Assembly (NCBI GenBank): GCA_035620975.1
Contig: DASPFV010000196.1
Span: 1-24,913 of the forward strand
From: DASPFV01 sp035620975
GTDB lineage: Bacteria; Acidobacteriota; Vicinamibacteria; Vicinamibacterales; 2-12-FULL-66-21
Reading direction: 5' to 3'
DNA length: 24,913 nt
The notes under the pieces were generated by a model, which worked only from the letters and a program-made list of their open reading frames with translations, was not told where the DNA came from and did no database searches. The translations under genes and the position numbers were made by a program. Shown here one piece after another: positions 1 to 7,507 of the stretch (the stretch's first letter is position 1; each line of letters starts with the position of its first letter).

Positions 1-4
1 CCGG

Positions 5-25
5 CAGGCGTTACCATAACGCCTG
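5..25. promoter_or_regulatory. inverted repeat, possible operator
   Basis: Perfect 9-bp arms (CAGGCGTTA and TAACGCCTG) are separated by three bases, CCA. A TACCAT/CATAAC -10-like stretch lies across the centre, about 50 bases before the DUF5996 gene. No T-tract follows, so an operator fits better than an intrinsic terminator, but the upstream gene lies outside the window and a terminator hairpin for it cannot be excluded. Confidence 0.45.
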
Positions 26-61
26 AACCAGAACCCTGCACCCTGAACCTTGAACCCGGAG
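24..61. repeat. GAACC-family micro-repeat, copy A
   Basis: Degenerate iteration of GAACC words (TGAACC, AGAACC, TGAACC, TTGAACC). The same vocabulary recurs at 987-1041, 14815-14851 (opposite orientation) and 20211-20264. Here it fills the leader of the DUF5996 gene and ends in GGAG at 58-61, which can act as that gene's ribosome binding site. Confidence 0.7.
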
Positions 62-67
62 TCAATC

Positions 68-997
68 GTGACCGACATTCTCTCGCGCGACGCGGTGTGG
101 CCGGCGCTTCCGCTGGACGCCTGGGCCGATACCTGCGCCACGCTCCACATGTGGACGCAGATCGTCGGCAAGATCCGCCTGGCCGGCAGCGCGTTCATCA
201 ACCACTCCTGGCACACGACGCTGTACGTGACCTCGCGCGGCCTGACGACCTCGCCGATCGCCAGGGGCTGGCGGACGTTCGAGATCGCGTTCGACTTCAT
301 CGATCATCAGCTGATCGTGACCTCGAGCGACGGGGGCGTCGCGCGCCTGCCGCTCGAGCCGCAGAGCGTGGCGGCGTTCTACAGCCGCGTGCGGGAGGCG
401 CTGCGCGGGCTCGGGCTCGAGATGCGGATTTCCGCCGTGCCGAACGAGGTGCCGGACGCGATCCCGTTCGCGCGCGACGAGACCCACCGCGCGTACGACG
501 CCGGATCCGTGGCGCGGTTCTGGCGCATCCTCGTGCAGTCGGACCGCGTGATGAAGACGTTCCGTGGCCGGTTCATCGGCAAGTGCAGCCCCGTGCACCT
601 GTTCTGGGGGGCGCTCGATCTCGCCGTCACGCGCTTCTCGGGCCGGCCGGCGCCCGAGCACCCGGGGGGGATTCCCAACCTGCCGGATCGGATCACGCGC
701 GAGGCCTATTCACACGAAGTCAGCAGCTGCGGCTTCTGGGCGGGCGGGGGTGCCGTGCAATATCCCGCATACTACGCCTACGCCTACCCCGAGCCGGCCG
801 GGTTCGCGTCCGCCCCCGTCAGACCCGCGGGCGCCTTCTACAGCGCGGAGCTCCGGGAGTTTATCCTGCCGTACGACACAGTGCGGCAGGCCGAGGATCC
901 GGACGGCACGCTGCTCGAGTTCCTCCAGAGCACGTACGAAGCCGCAGCCGACCTGGGCGCCTGGGATCGCGCCGCGCTCGAGCGAAGTGAACCTTGA
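68..997 (+). CDS. DUF5996 family protein
   Basis: A soluble protein of 309 residues that reads as a full-length DUF5996 member. The family has no established biochemical role, so no function is assigned. It has no signal peptide or membrane segment and is rich in aromatic residues in its second half (a run of Tyr around PAYYAYAYPEP). I chose GTG at 68 because GGAG at 58-61 lies six bases upstream. A TTG at 50 is also in frame but falls inside the GAACC repeat and would add MNPESI. The last codons and the TGA stop (995-997) are made of the next repeat copy, and the gene is followed at once by tag. The pairing with a DNA glycosylase may be casual. Family call is by recollection of conserved segments such as HSWHTTLYVT and FRGRFIGKCSPVHLFWG. 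Confidence 0.8.
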   Translation: MTDILSRDAVWPALPLDAWADTCATLHMWTQIVGKIRLAGSAFINHSWHTTLYVTSRGLTTSPIARGWRTFEIAFDFIDHQLIVTSSDGGVARLPLEPQSVAAFYSRVREALRGLGLEMRISAVPNEVPDAIPFARDETHRAYDAGSVARFWRILVQSDRVMKTFRGRFIGKCSPVHLFWGALDLAVTRFSGRPAPEHPGGIPNLPDRITREAYSHEVSSCGFWAGGGAVQYPAYYAYAYPEPAGFASAPVRPAGAFYSAELREFILPYDTVRQAEDPDGTLLEFLQSTYEAAADLGAWDRAALERSEP

Positions 998-1041
998 ACT
1001 GCGAACCTGGAACCCGGAACCTGGAGCCTTGAACCCGGAAC
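987..1041. repeat. GAACC-family micro-repeat, copy B, spanning a gene junction
   Basis: Iterated GAACCTTGAAC / GAACCTGGAACC / TTGAACCCGGAAC words. The copy contains the stop codon of the DUF5996 gene (995-997) and the probable TTG start of tag (1029). Confidence 0.75.
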
Positions 1042-1607
1042 GCTGCGCCTGGCCTGGGGCGGACCCACTCTACATCGCCTATCACGACGAAGAGTGGGGA
1101 GTGCCGCTGCACGACGATCGCCGGCTGTTCGAGATGCTGATCCTCGAGGGGGCGCAGGCCGGGCTGAGCTGGATCACGATCCTCCGCAAGCGGCCCGCCT
1201 ATCGGAAGGCCTTCGCAGGGTTCGATGCGGCCAGGGTTGCCCGCTTCGACGCGCGGCGCCGAGCCGCGCTGATGCGGGATCCAGGCATCGTGCGGAACCG
1301 GCTGAAGATCGAGGCGGCCGTGTCCAACGCGCGCGCCTTTCTCGACGTCCGCGAGGAGTTCGGCAGCTTCGACGCGTACATCTGGCAGTTCACCGGCGGC
1401 AAGCCTCTGCTGCAGCGGCGGCAGTCGCTCGAAGACGTCCCGGTGCGAACCGCCGAGTCGGATGCCATGAGCAGGGACCTCCGTGCCCGAGGCTTCAGGT
1501 TCGTGGGGTCCACGATCTGCTACGCCTTCATGCAGGCGACCGGCATGGTGAACGACCACGTCGTCGGCTGCTTCCGTCGTCAGGAGATTGCGCGCGGAAT
1601 TCGGTGA
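1029..1607 (+). CDS. tag: DNA-3-methyladenine glycosylase I
   Basis: Excises 3-methyladenine from alkylated DNA in the cytoplasm, starting base excision repair. The 192-residue protein has the family's zinc-snap ligands Cys6, His19, His177 and Cys181. These sit exactly two residues later than Cys4, His17, His175 and Cys179 of the E. coli enzyme. Glu40 and Trp48 match E. coli Glu38 and Trp46 of the base-binding pocket. This register supports the TTG at 1029 as the start; the reading frame is open far upstream, and a GTG at 987 would add 14 residues made wholly of repeat. The TTG itself lies in the GAACC repeat, and the only GGAG (1023-1026) is too close, so initiation may be weak or leaderless. 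It follows the DUF5996 gene by 31 bases and may be cotranscribed with it. Confidence 0.93.
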   Translation: MNPERCAWPGADPLYIAYHDEEWGVPLHDDRRLFEMLILEGAQAGLSWITILRKRPAYRKAFAGFDAARVARFDARRRAALMRDPGIVRNRLKIEAAVSNARAFLDVREEFGSFDAYIWQFTGGKPLLQRRQSLEDVPVRTAESDAMSRDLRARGFRFVGSTICYAFMQATGMVNDHVVGCFRRQEIARGIR

Positions 1608-1626
1608 GGGTTGTGCGGCGGTAAAA

Positions 1627-1664
1627 GCCGAACGCCGAGAGCCGAGAGCCGAAAGCCGAGAGCC
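1627..1664. repeat. GCCGARA heptamer tandem repeat
   Basis: Five consecutive 7-nt units (GCCGAAC, GCCGAGA, GCCGAGA, GCCGAAA, GCCGAGA) followed by GCC. The array takes up most of the 83-base gap between tag and the CBS gene and stops 14 bases before the putative -10 of the latter. Confidence 0.85.
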
Positions 1665-1678
1665 AATTTCAGTTGAAG

Positions 1679-1684
1679 CATAAT
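1679..1684 (+). promoter_or_regulatory. putative -10 element, leaderless start of CBS gene
   Basis: CATAAT ends six bases before the GTG start at 1691, so transcription would begin at the start codon. No Shine-Dalgarno sequence is present between the two. No good -35 is seen, because that position falls in the heptamer repeat. Confidence 0.5.
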
Positions 1685-1690
1685 TGATCC

Positions 1691-3067
1691 GTGGGGACGC
1701 CACCGATTGCCGCCAACATCCTCGAGGTCATCGGCAACACCCCGATGGTTCGAATCAACTGCATCACGCGGGGTGTCGTCAAGGGCACGGTCCTCGTCAA
1801 GCTCGAGACGTTCAATCCCGGCAATTCGATCAAGGACCGCATGGCGGTTCGCATGATCGAAGACGCCGAGCGGCAGGGGCTGCTGAAGCCGGGCGGCACC
1901 ATCATCGAGGGCACTTCGGGCAACACGGGCATGGGACTCGCCATCGTCGCAGTGGTCAAGGGCTACTCGTGCATCTTCACCACGACCGACAAGCAGTCGA
2001 AGGAGAAGATCGATGCGCTCAAGGCCTTCGGGGCCGAGGTCATCGTGTGCCCGACCAACGTCGATCCGGAGGATCCCCGCTCGTACTACTCGGTCTCCTC
2101 GAGGCTCGAGAAGGAGGTGTCCAACTCCTGGAAGGCCAATCAGTACGACAACTTGTCGAACTCGGCTGCGCATTACGAGCAGACGGGGCCCGAGATCTGG
2201 CAGCAGACGGAAGGCCGCGTGACCCACCTCGTGGTCGGCGTGGGGACCGGCGGCACGGTGAGCGGTGTGGGCCGCTACCTGAAGGAGAAGAACCCGCGCA
2301 TCAGGGTCTGGGGCATCGACACGTACGGCTCAGTCTTCAAGAAGTACAAGGAAACCGGCATCTTCGACAAGAATGAAATCTACCCCTACATCACCGAGGG
2401 CATCGGAGAGGACTTCCTGCCGAAGAACGTCGACTTCAGCGTCATCGATCACTTCGAGAAGGTGACCGACAAGGACGCCGCCGTGATGACGCGCCGGATC
2501 GCGCGCGAGGAGGGGATCTTCGCCGGCAACTCGGCCGGCGCGGCGATGGCGGGTCTGCTGCAGCTCAGGGAGCACTTCACCGACGACGACGTGATCGTCG
2601 TCATTTTTCATGATCACGGGTCGCGCTACCTCGGGAAGATGTTCAACGACGACTGGATGCGCGAGAAGGGCTTCCTGGAGAAGACCGGCCTCACGGCGCG
2701 CGACCTGGTCGCATCGGGCCTGTCGGGCGAGTTGCTGGCCATCGAGGGGAGCGCGCCGGTCGGAACCGCAGTCAAGCTGATGGCCGAGCACGATTTCTCG
2801 CAGATCTCCATCACGCGCGACAAGCGGCTGGCGGGCTCGCTGAACGAGGCCCACCTCTACGCCGAGCTCGTCAGGAACCCGGCAGTCAAGAACGAACCGG
2901 TCGAGCAGATCATGCAGCCCGCCTTCCCCTTCGTCGACATCTCCACGCCGGTGGAACTGCTGTCGACCATGATCACACCCGAGAACCCCGCGGTGCTGGT
3001 TCGCGACTTCAAGACCGACAAGACCTTCATCATCACGCGCTCGGACGTGATCCGGGTGCTGTGCTGA
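1691..3067 (+). CDS. cystathionine beta-synthase, PLP enzyme with C-terminal CBS domains
   Basis: Fold-type II PLP enzyme that probably condenses serine (or an activated serine) with homocysteine to cystathionine, the entry to transsulfuration. The catalytic domain (about 1-335) carries the PLP lysine Lys48 in NSIKDR, the substrate loop TSGNTG near 76-81 and the phosphate-binding GTGGT near 184-188. A CBS-domain pair fills about 345-458 and would be a regulatory module, as in eukaryotic enzymes. Length (458 residues) fits the CBS-domain class, not plain cysteine synthase (about 310). The GTG start is set by the family N-terminus ILEVIGNTPMVRI and by CATAAT six bases upstream. No cystathionine gamma-lyase gene lies in the window, so a cysteine-synthase-like activity cannot be ruled out. 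Confidence 0.88.
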   Translation: MGTPPIAANILEVIGNTPMVRINCITRGVVKGTVLVKLETFNPGNSIKDRMAVRMIEDAERQGLLKPGGTIIEGTSGNTGMGLAIVAVVKGYSCIFTTTDKQSKEKIDALKAFGAEVIVCPTNVDPEDPRSYYSVSSRLEKEVSNSWKANQYDNLSNSAAHYEQTGPEIWQQTEGRVTHLVVGVGTGGTVSGVGRYLKEKNPRIRVWGIDTYGSVFKKYKETGIFDKNEIYPYITEGIGEDFLPKNVDFSVIDHFEKVTDKDAAVMTRRIAREEGIFAGNSAGAAMAGLLQLREHFTDDDVIVVIFHDHGSRYLGKMFNDDWMREKGFLEKTGLTARDLVASGLSGELLAIEGSAPVGTAVKLMAEHDFSQISITRDKRLAGSLNEAHLYAELVRNPAVKNEPVEQIMQPAFPFVDISTPVELLSTMITPENPAVLVRDFKTDKTFIITRSDVIRVLC

Positions 3068-3080
3068 GCGTCGCGGCGGA

Positions 3081-3098
3081 TATAATCCGGCCCGGAGG
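3081..3098 (+). promoter_or_regulatory. TATAAT -10 and Shine-Dalgarno for secreted protein gene
   Basis: A perfect TATAAT (3081-3086) lies in the 37-base gap after the CBS gene. GGAGG (3094-3098) lies six bases before the ATG at 3105. The leader would be only about 12 bases. No convincing -35 is seen. Confidence 0.55.
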
Positions 3099-3104
3099 TC
3101 CTCG

Positions 3105-3797
3105 ATGACGGTGCGTTCTGCGGCCATCCTCTCGCTGTGGCTGATCGCCGCGCCCTGCGCAGCCCAGGATGCCAGCGGCGTCTGGCAGGCCACGTTCAAC
3201 ACCCCCAATGGAACGAGGCCGGCCACGCTGACCATCAAGAAGGACGGCGAGAAGCTGGCCGGCAGCATTCTCGGAGACCGGGGAGAGATTCCGTTCGAGG
3301 GGACGCAGAAAGGGACGTCGGTGACGCTCGCCTTCGTCGTCAGAACGGGCGACGGCACCTTCAACATCACGATGACGGGCAATCAGGACGGTGACGCGCT
3401 GAGCGGGATGGCCGATTACGGCGGCAGCGCGCAAGGGGAGTGGAGCGCCCGTCGCAAGGCTGACGCCGGACCGGCATCGGACGGGGAGGCCGCGGTCGAC
3501 CTGACGGGCACGTGGGCGCTCGAGGTCGACACGGGCGCCGGGACCGGCACGCCGACCGCGACGTTCAAGCAGGAAGAGGGAAGGCTCACGGGCGAGTACA
3601 GCGGTCAGTTCGGGCAATCGGCGGTAACCGGCACGATCGCGGAGGGGACGTTCACGTTCAACATCGACATCACGATCGAGGGGAGCGTGCACCGGCTCGT
3701 ATACACCGGGAAGGCCGACCGCGACACCATGAAGGGCAGGGTGACCCTGGGGGAGTTCGGGGAGGGGACGTTCACGGGCCGCCGGAAGCCGGAGTGA
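3105..3797 (+). CDS. secreted protein with two tandem beta-rich repeats
   Basis: A 230-residue protein with a typical signal peptide (MTVRSAAILSLWLIAAPCAAQ, cleavage near residue 21), so it is exported to the periplasm or beyond. The mature part holds two similar units of about 95 residues, near 24-115 and 130-228. Each starts with a G-x-W core (ASGVWQATF; LTGTWALEV) and ends with G-x-(W/F)-x-x-(R)R (GEWSARRKA; GTFTGRRKPE). The repeating short strands with alternating Gly and Thr suggest a small beta-barrel or lipocalin-like fold, but no named family is recognised with confidence. A Gly/Ala/Asp linker separates the units. ATG is preceded by GGAGG. Function unknown. Confidence 0.8.
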   Translation: MTVRSAAILSLWLIAAPCAAQDASGVWQATFNTPNGTRPATLTIKKDGEKLAGSILGDRGEIPFEGTQKGTSVTLAFVVRTGDGTFNITMTGNQDGDALSGMADYGGSAQGEWSARRKADAGPASDGEAAVDLTGTWALEVDTGAGTGTPTATFKQEEGRLTGEYSGQFGQSAVTGTIAEGTFTFNIDITIEGSVHRLVYTGKADRDTMKGRVTLGEFGEGTFTGRRKPE

Positions 3798-3806
3798 CGC
3801 ACAAGA

Positions 3807-3839
3807 GCTTTGCATTGCAAAGCGAAACCATGGTATCCT
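3807..3839 (+). promoter_or_regulatory. palindromic operator overlapping a putative promoter
   Basis: GCTTTGCA-T-TGCAAAGC (3807-3823) is a perfect 8-bp-arm palindrome with a single central base, too tight for a hairpin but typical of a dimeric repressor site. TTGCAT (3810-3815) inside it and TATCCT (3834-3839) 18 bases later resemble -35 and -10 boxes. A repressor bound here would block transcription of the YjbQ-like gene. Confidence 0.55.
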
Positions 3840-3900
3840 GTTGAGCGGTCGCAGGCGAAGGCGAAGGCTTGGCGACCGACCCGGCGCAGTGCCGTCTCGA

Positions 3901-4971
3901 ATGTCATCAGCGCCTGCCGAGTTCACGCTCGAGCTCACGCCTCGCGCCCGCGTCGACGTCATCGACGTGCGGCGTCTCGTCTCCGCCCGGTACGGCGACG
4001 CGCTCGATGTCTATCCCCGGGCGCTCTGCTGCTCGTTCCACACCACTGCGGGCTACCTCGATCAGAGCCTTGCGTTGCGGCTTCAGCACAGCCGCGCCGG
4101 CGTCATGTCCTACATCGACGTCTTCCGGACGATGTTCCCGGAGGGTGCGGGGTACGAGCACGACAAGCTGGAACGACGCACCGAGCTCAGTGAGGCCCAG
4201 AAGCCGGTGGAGCCGCAGAACGCCGATTCCCACCTGGCATTCATGGCCGGCGCGCTGCGGACCTGCGTCACGTACAAGAACCGGCCGAACGAGCCGGTCT
4301 GCTTCATCGACCTCGACGGCGTGCACGCCGGTCGGCCCCGGCGCCGGGTCACCAGCGTCATCGGGTATTCGCGCGAGGAGACCGTCGCCCAGGCACGGCT
4401 GATCGTGCCCATCTCCCGCCATCCCGTGGATTCGGTCAATCTCAAGGCGCCGAGCCTCGGGGTCTACGAGCAATGCCGGGAGCTCGTCATCCGGCACGGC
4501 GTGACCAGGGGCCGCATCCGCCTCAGCCTGGGACCGGGCGAGCGGCACGCCGGGCTCACGGTGAACGAGTACGAGACCCTGCTGATGCGGCACGATCTCT
4601 CGGAAGTGCTGCGCGACCCGCTTCGCTTCATGGCCGAGAAGGCGGGGCACATGCTCGGAAACCCCCGGGCTATCCCGTCCCGCACGCTCGACTACGCCAA
4701 GTACGACTTCGTCCGGGTCTTCAACCAGCTCGTGGACGCGCTGGGCCTGCGGGAGTCGTTCGTCGAGAGCGTTCTGTCGCGGGCGATTGCGATGCCGGCC
4801 TCGCGGTTCCTGCGGATGAAGCGCGCCGTCAGCCTCCTCGTTTCGGACCGGCAGTCGCCCGGCACCGGCGCGATTATCGAGGGGACCTACCAGAGTCCGA
4901 TCCTCGTCCAGTGGCACCGCGGACCCCGGCCGTCCCGCGCGCTCGACGTGACGCTGACGCGTTTCGTCTGA
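3901..4971 (+). CDS. YjbQ/UPF0047-like protein with long C-terminal extension
   Basis: A soluble 356-residue protein. Residues about 8-165 resemble the YjbQ (UPF0047) fold. The family signatures seen are a His-Thr-Thr-Ala cluster (H47 to A50), a YEHD segment near 86, N107-A-D-S-H-L and an ID-x-DG-x-H-x-G-R-x-RR strand near 133-145. E. coli YjbQ has been linked to secondary thiamine-phosphate synthase activity; whether this protein shares it is unknown. Residues about 170-356 match no family I recognise and contain no membrane segment. Plain YjbQ proteins are about 140 residues, so this is more than twice the usual size. ATG at 3901 is preferred; GTG 3889 and TTG 3841 are in frame upstream, and none has a good Shine-Dalgarno site. 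A palindrome and promoter lie about 60-95 bases upstream. Confidence 0.6.
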   Translation: MSSAPAEFTLELTPRARVDVIDVRRLVSARYGDALDVYPRALCCSFHTTAGYLDQSLALRLQHSRAGVMSYIDVFRTMFPEGAGYEHDKLERRTELSEAQKPVEPQNADSHLAFMAGALRTCVTYKNRPNEPVCFIDLDGVHAGRPRRRVTSVIGYSREETVAQARLIVPISRHPVDSVNLKAPSLGVYEQCRELVIRHGVTRGRIRLSLGPGERHAGLTVNEYETLLMRHDLSEVLRDPLRFMAEKAGHMLGNPRAIPSRTLDYAKYDFVRVFNQLVDALGLRESFVESVLSRAIAMPASRFLRMKRAVSLLVSDRQSPGTGAIIEGTYQSPILVQWHRGPRPSRALDVTLTRFV

Positions 4972-5060
4972 TCCCCGTCACCGGTTCAGCGGTTCCCGGC
5001 TGATTCCGAGTACTCGGGTTCAGATCCGTCGAGGCGGGAGCTGGAGGCTCTGGCAGCGTT

Positions 5061-6191
5061 GTGTCGTATCGCCGACTCTTCCTCGCCATCGCGGCCGCCG
5101 CGGCCGTCGTGCTCTCGGCGCCGTTCGTCAGCCAGATCCGCTTCTGGATCAGGGCCACGTTCCCCGGTCATTTCGTGATCGTCGTGGGAGGGCTCATCGC
5201 CGTGGCCGTGGCCGCGGCGCTCGTCGCGGCGTTCCTGCGAATACGGGACCGGCGGGTTCCGCGCTACACGGCTATCGCAGCGGCCGTCCTGATCGCGGCG
5301 GCGTACTCGGCGGCCATCGCCACCGACAACGCGCAGGCCAACGCCGTCGAGCGGTTCCACTTCGTCGAGTACGGCCTCGTGACGTTCCTGTTCTATCGCG
5401 CGTGGCGTCCACTCGGCGATGCCTCGGTGCTGGTGCTGCCCATCCTCGCCGGCCTGATCGTCGGCACGCTGGAGGAATGGTTCCAGTGGTTCCTCCCGGT
5501 TCGCGTCGGCGAGATGCGCGATGTCTTCCTGAACCTCGCGGCGATCGTCTGCGGGCTGCTGTTCAGCACGGGCGTCGATCCGCCGGAGGGGTTCGGCGGC
5601 GCGTGGCGCGCAGGCTCCCTGCGGCGCGTCGGCTGGCTCGGCGCAGCGGTCATCCTGGGGTTCGCCGCATTTCTCGACTCCGTGCACCTCGGTCACGCGA
5701 TCGTCGACCCGGTGGCCGGGACGTTCACGTCCCGCTACACCGTCGACGAGCTGGATGCCCATGCGCGGGATCGCGCGGTTCGCTGGAGCGCGGCGCCGCC
5801 GGTCGTCCGGAGCCTGTCTCGCGAGGATCAATACCTGAGCGAGGGCATTCTCCACGTGCAGGAGCGGAACCGCCTCTGGGACGCGGGCGACGCGAGCGGG
5901 GCGTGGCACGAGAACCTCATTCTCGAAACCTACTACGAGCCGGTGCTCGGCACGACGTATCCTGCTGCGAACGGCTCTCCGCACCGCTGGCCCGAAGCGC
6001 ACAGGGACGCCGCGGCGGCACAGGCGCGGCTCTCCGCCCCGCCGTACGTCAGCTGCGCCGATGGCGGGTTCATTCGCACGTGGCCTGGCAGCCTGTTGTG
6101 GAGCCTCGCCGTGGCTCTGGCGGCGGCCGCGCTCGCGGCCGGATACCTGCTCGATCGGCGGCAGCGCCCGGCGCGGGTGCCGATCCGCTGA
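5061..6191 (+). CDS. VanZ-like membrane protein with large C-terminal loop
   Basis: A 376-residue integral membrane protein. Hydrophobic segments are seen near 5-25, 38-60, 70-88, 97-115, 122-140, 153-170 and 192-210, then about 135 polar residues, then a final segment near 348-368. The VanZ-like signature is clear: FHFVEYGLV near 99-107 and E-E-W-x-Q-x-F-x-P-x-R-x-x-x-x-x-D-V-x-x-N near 138-158. VanZ proteins are known from teicoplanin resistance, but the family is broad and most members have no known role. The last loop (about 211-346) is unusual for the family and may be a separate extracytoplasmic domain. GTG at 5061 begins a plausible membrane-protein N-terminus; GGAGG at 5043-5047 is 13 bases away, longer than ideal. 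Confidence 0.75.
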   Translation: MSYRRLFLAIAAAAAVVLSAPFVSQIRFWIRATFPGHFVIVVGGLIAVAVAAALVAAFLRIRDRRVPRYTAIAAAVLIAAAYSAAIATDNAQANAVERFHFVEYGLVTFLFYRAWRPLGDASVLVLPILAGLIVGTLEEWFQWFLPVRVGEMRDVFLNLAAIVCGLLFSTGVDPPEGFGGAWRAGSLRRVGWLGAAVILGFAAFLDSVHLGHAIVDPVAGTFTSRYTVDELDAHARDRAVRWSAAPPVVRSLSREDQYLSEGILHVQERNRLWDAGDASGAWHENLILETYYEPVLGTTYPAANGSPHRWPEAHRDAAAAQARLSAPPYVSCADGGFIRTWPGSLLWSLAVALAAAALAAGYLLDRRQRPARVPIR

Positions 6192-6197
6192 CGCGGT

Positions 6198-6214
6198 GCC
6201 GGCGACGCGCCGGC
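6198..6214 (+). terminator. GC-rich hairpin after the VanZ-like gene
   Basis: GCCGGCG-ACG-CGCCGGC forms a perfect 7-bp stem with a three-base loop, starting six bases after the stop codon. No T-run follows, so it could be a weak or Rho-assisted terminator or an mRNA-stabilising 3' stem. The rest of the gap to 6321 holds only the AAGGA ribosome binding site (6311-6315) of the next gene. Confidence 0.4.
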
Positions 6215-6321
6215 CTGCCGCCGCAATTCCGCCACCAGCCCCGGAATCCGGCCATTTCGGCGTCACCCGTCTGGCAGGGCCGTTGCACCCGCCAGTCCAC
6301 GAGGGCCCGAAAGGATCTGCC

Positions 6322-7494
6322 ATGCGGTTGCGAGTTGCCCCATGTGCGGCCCTGGCGCTCGCGATCTGGGGCTGTGATTCGTCCAATCCCGTTGCGCCCA
6401 CGCCGCCTCCGACGGCGTGTGCGTTTCAGGTCACGGCGCCGGCGCAGAACTTCGGTCCCGACGGGGGGACCACCAGCGTCACCGTCTCCACAACCGCGCA
6501 GTGCTCCTGGTCGGCGAGGACCGATACGAGCTGGATCTCGATCGTATCCGGCGCGAGCGGCACCGGCCCGGGCACGGTCGGACTCAGCGTAGCCTCGAAT
6601 CCCGCTCTGGAGACCCGCGAAGGCGTCGTGACGGTCGCGGAGCGATCACTCAGAATGTCCCAGCAAGGCCGTGAGGCCGCCCCGTGCACCTACGCGCTGA
6701 GGTCAGGGGCGGGCCGCTTCGGTCCGGAGGGCGGCAGTGCCGTGGCCACGGTCACCACCGAAGCCCGCTGCTCCTGGAGCGCCACGACGACCGACGACTG
6801 GCTGACCGTCGATCCCACCGAGGGCACGGGCACTGCCAGCATCACGTTCAGAGCCGCCCCGTACACCGGGGCGACGGAGCGCAAGGCCAACATCCAGGTG
6901 GCGGATCAGACCTGGACGGTCCGGCAGGATCCGCCGTCTGCCGCCGAGTGCACGTACTCGGTGACGCCTGCGGAGATCGTCCTGCACTGGCATCACACCG
7001 GCGGCGAGGTGCGCGTCAGCACACGAGCAGGGTGCTCCTGGACCGTCTCGACAGGGGAGGCCTGGCTCAACGTGAGCGGGCCGACAGCCCGGGAGGGAGA
7101 CGGCGGCGTCCAGTTCACGACCGGCATCTACACGGTGGACGGGACCCGGCGTGCGCCGATCGAGGTCCGCTGGCCGACGGCGACCGCGGGGCAGAACGTC
7201 TGGGTCGTCCACGAGGGGTGCCGCTACGGTATGGATGAGTCCACTCGCACGTTCACGGCCGCGGGAGGCCAGGCGCAGGTCATGGTCGTCACGCAGCCCG
7301 TCAGCAGCTCGTGCATGCAGGGCTGCCCCTGGACGGCCGTATCCGACTCGAGCTGGATCCGCATCCTGAGCGGCTCACCTGGCGTCGGCGACAACCCGTT
7401 CTCCTACGAAGTGCTGCCGAACACGACGGGGGTGAGCCGGACCGGGGCGATTACCGTGATGGGCCACCGCGTGCCGATTGTGCAGACGCCGTGA
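6322..7494 (+). CDS. BACON-repeat lipoprotein
   Basis: A 390-residue exported protein. The N-terminus is a short signal sequence ending in a lipobox-like AIWGC with Cys18 as the probable lipidated residue; Trp at -2 is unusual, so anchoring is likely but not certain. A Pro/Thr linker follows, then four tandem BACON-type immunoglobulin-like repeats starting at Cys33, Cys122, Cys210 and Cys300. Each begins C-x-(F/Y) and has a second Cys in a C-x-W-(S/T) motif followed by a W-(I/L) strand, giving a likely disulfide per repeat. In the fourth repeat a C-x-x-x-C insertion (SSCMQGCPWTA) adds an extra cysteine. BACON domains usually bind glycans or mucin-like surfaces or act as spacers; no catalytic domain is attached. 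ATG 6322 has AAGGA six bases upstream. Confidence 0.82.
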   Translation: MRLRVAPCAALALAIWGCDSSNPVAPTPPPTACAFQVTAPAQNFGPDGGTTSVTVSTTAQCSWSARTDTSWISIVSGASGTGPGTVGLSVASNPALETREGVVTVAERSLRMSQQGREAAPCTYALRSGAGRFGPEGGSAVATVTTEARCSWSATTTDDWLTVDPTEGTGTASITFRAAPYTGATERKANIQVADQTWTVRQDPPSAAECTYSVTPAEIVLHWHHTGGEVRVSTRAGCSWTVSTGEAWLNVSGPTAREGDGGVQFTTGIYTVDGTRRAPIEVRWPTATAGQNVWVVHEGCRYGMDESTRTFTAAGGQAQVMVVTQPVSSSCMQGCPWTAVSDSSWIRILSGSPGVGDNPFSYEVLPNTTGVSRTGAITVMGHRVPIVQTP

Positions 7495-7507
7495 GGCCGG
7501 CCATGGT

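Noticed and set aside
564..1028. In-frame upstream extension of tag
   Set aside because: It overlaps DUF5996 coding sequence and repeat, and adds Ser/Arg-rich residues absent from the Tag family.
1608..1690. Sulfur-related riboswitch (SAM or SAH type) before the CBS gene
   Set aside because: The gap is nearly filled by the heptamer repeat, and the putative promoter leaves no leader for an aptamer.
5006..5017. CCGAGTACTCGG perfect palindrome before the VanZ-like gene
   Set aside because: Only 12 bases long, with no associated promoter element; such palindromes are expected by chance in this much sequence.
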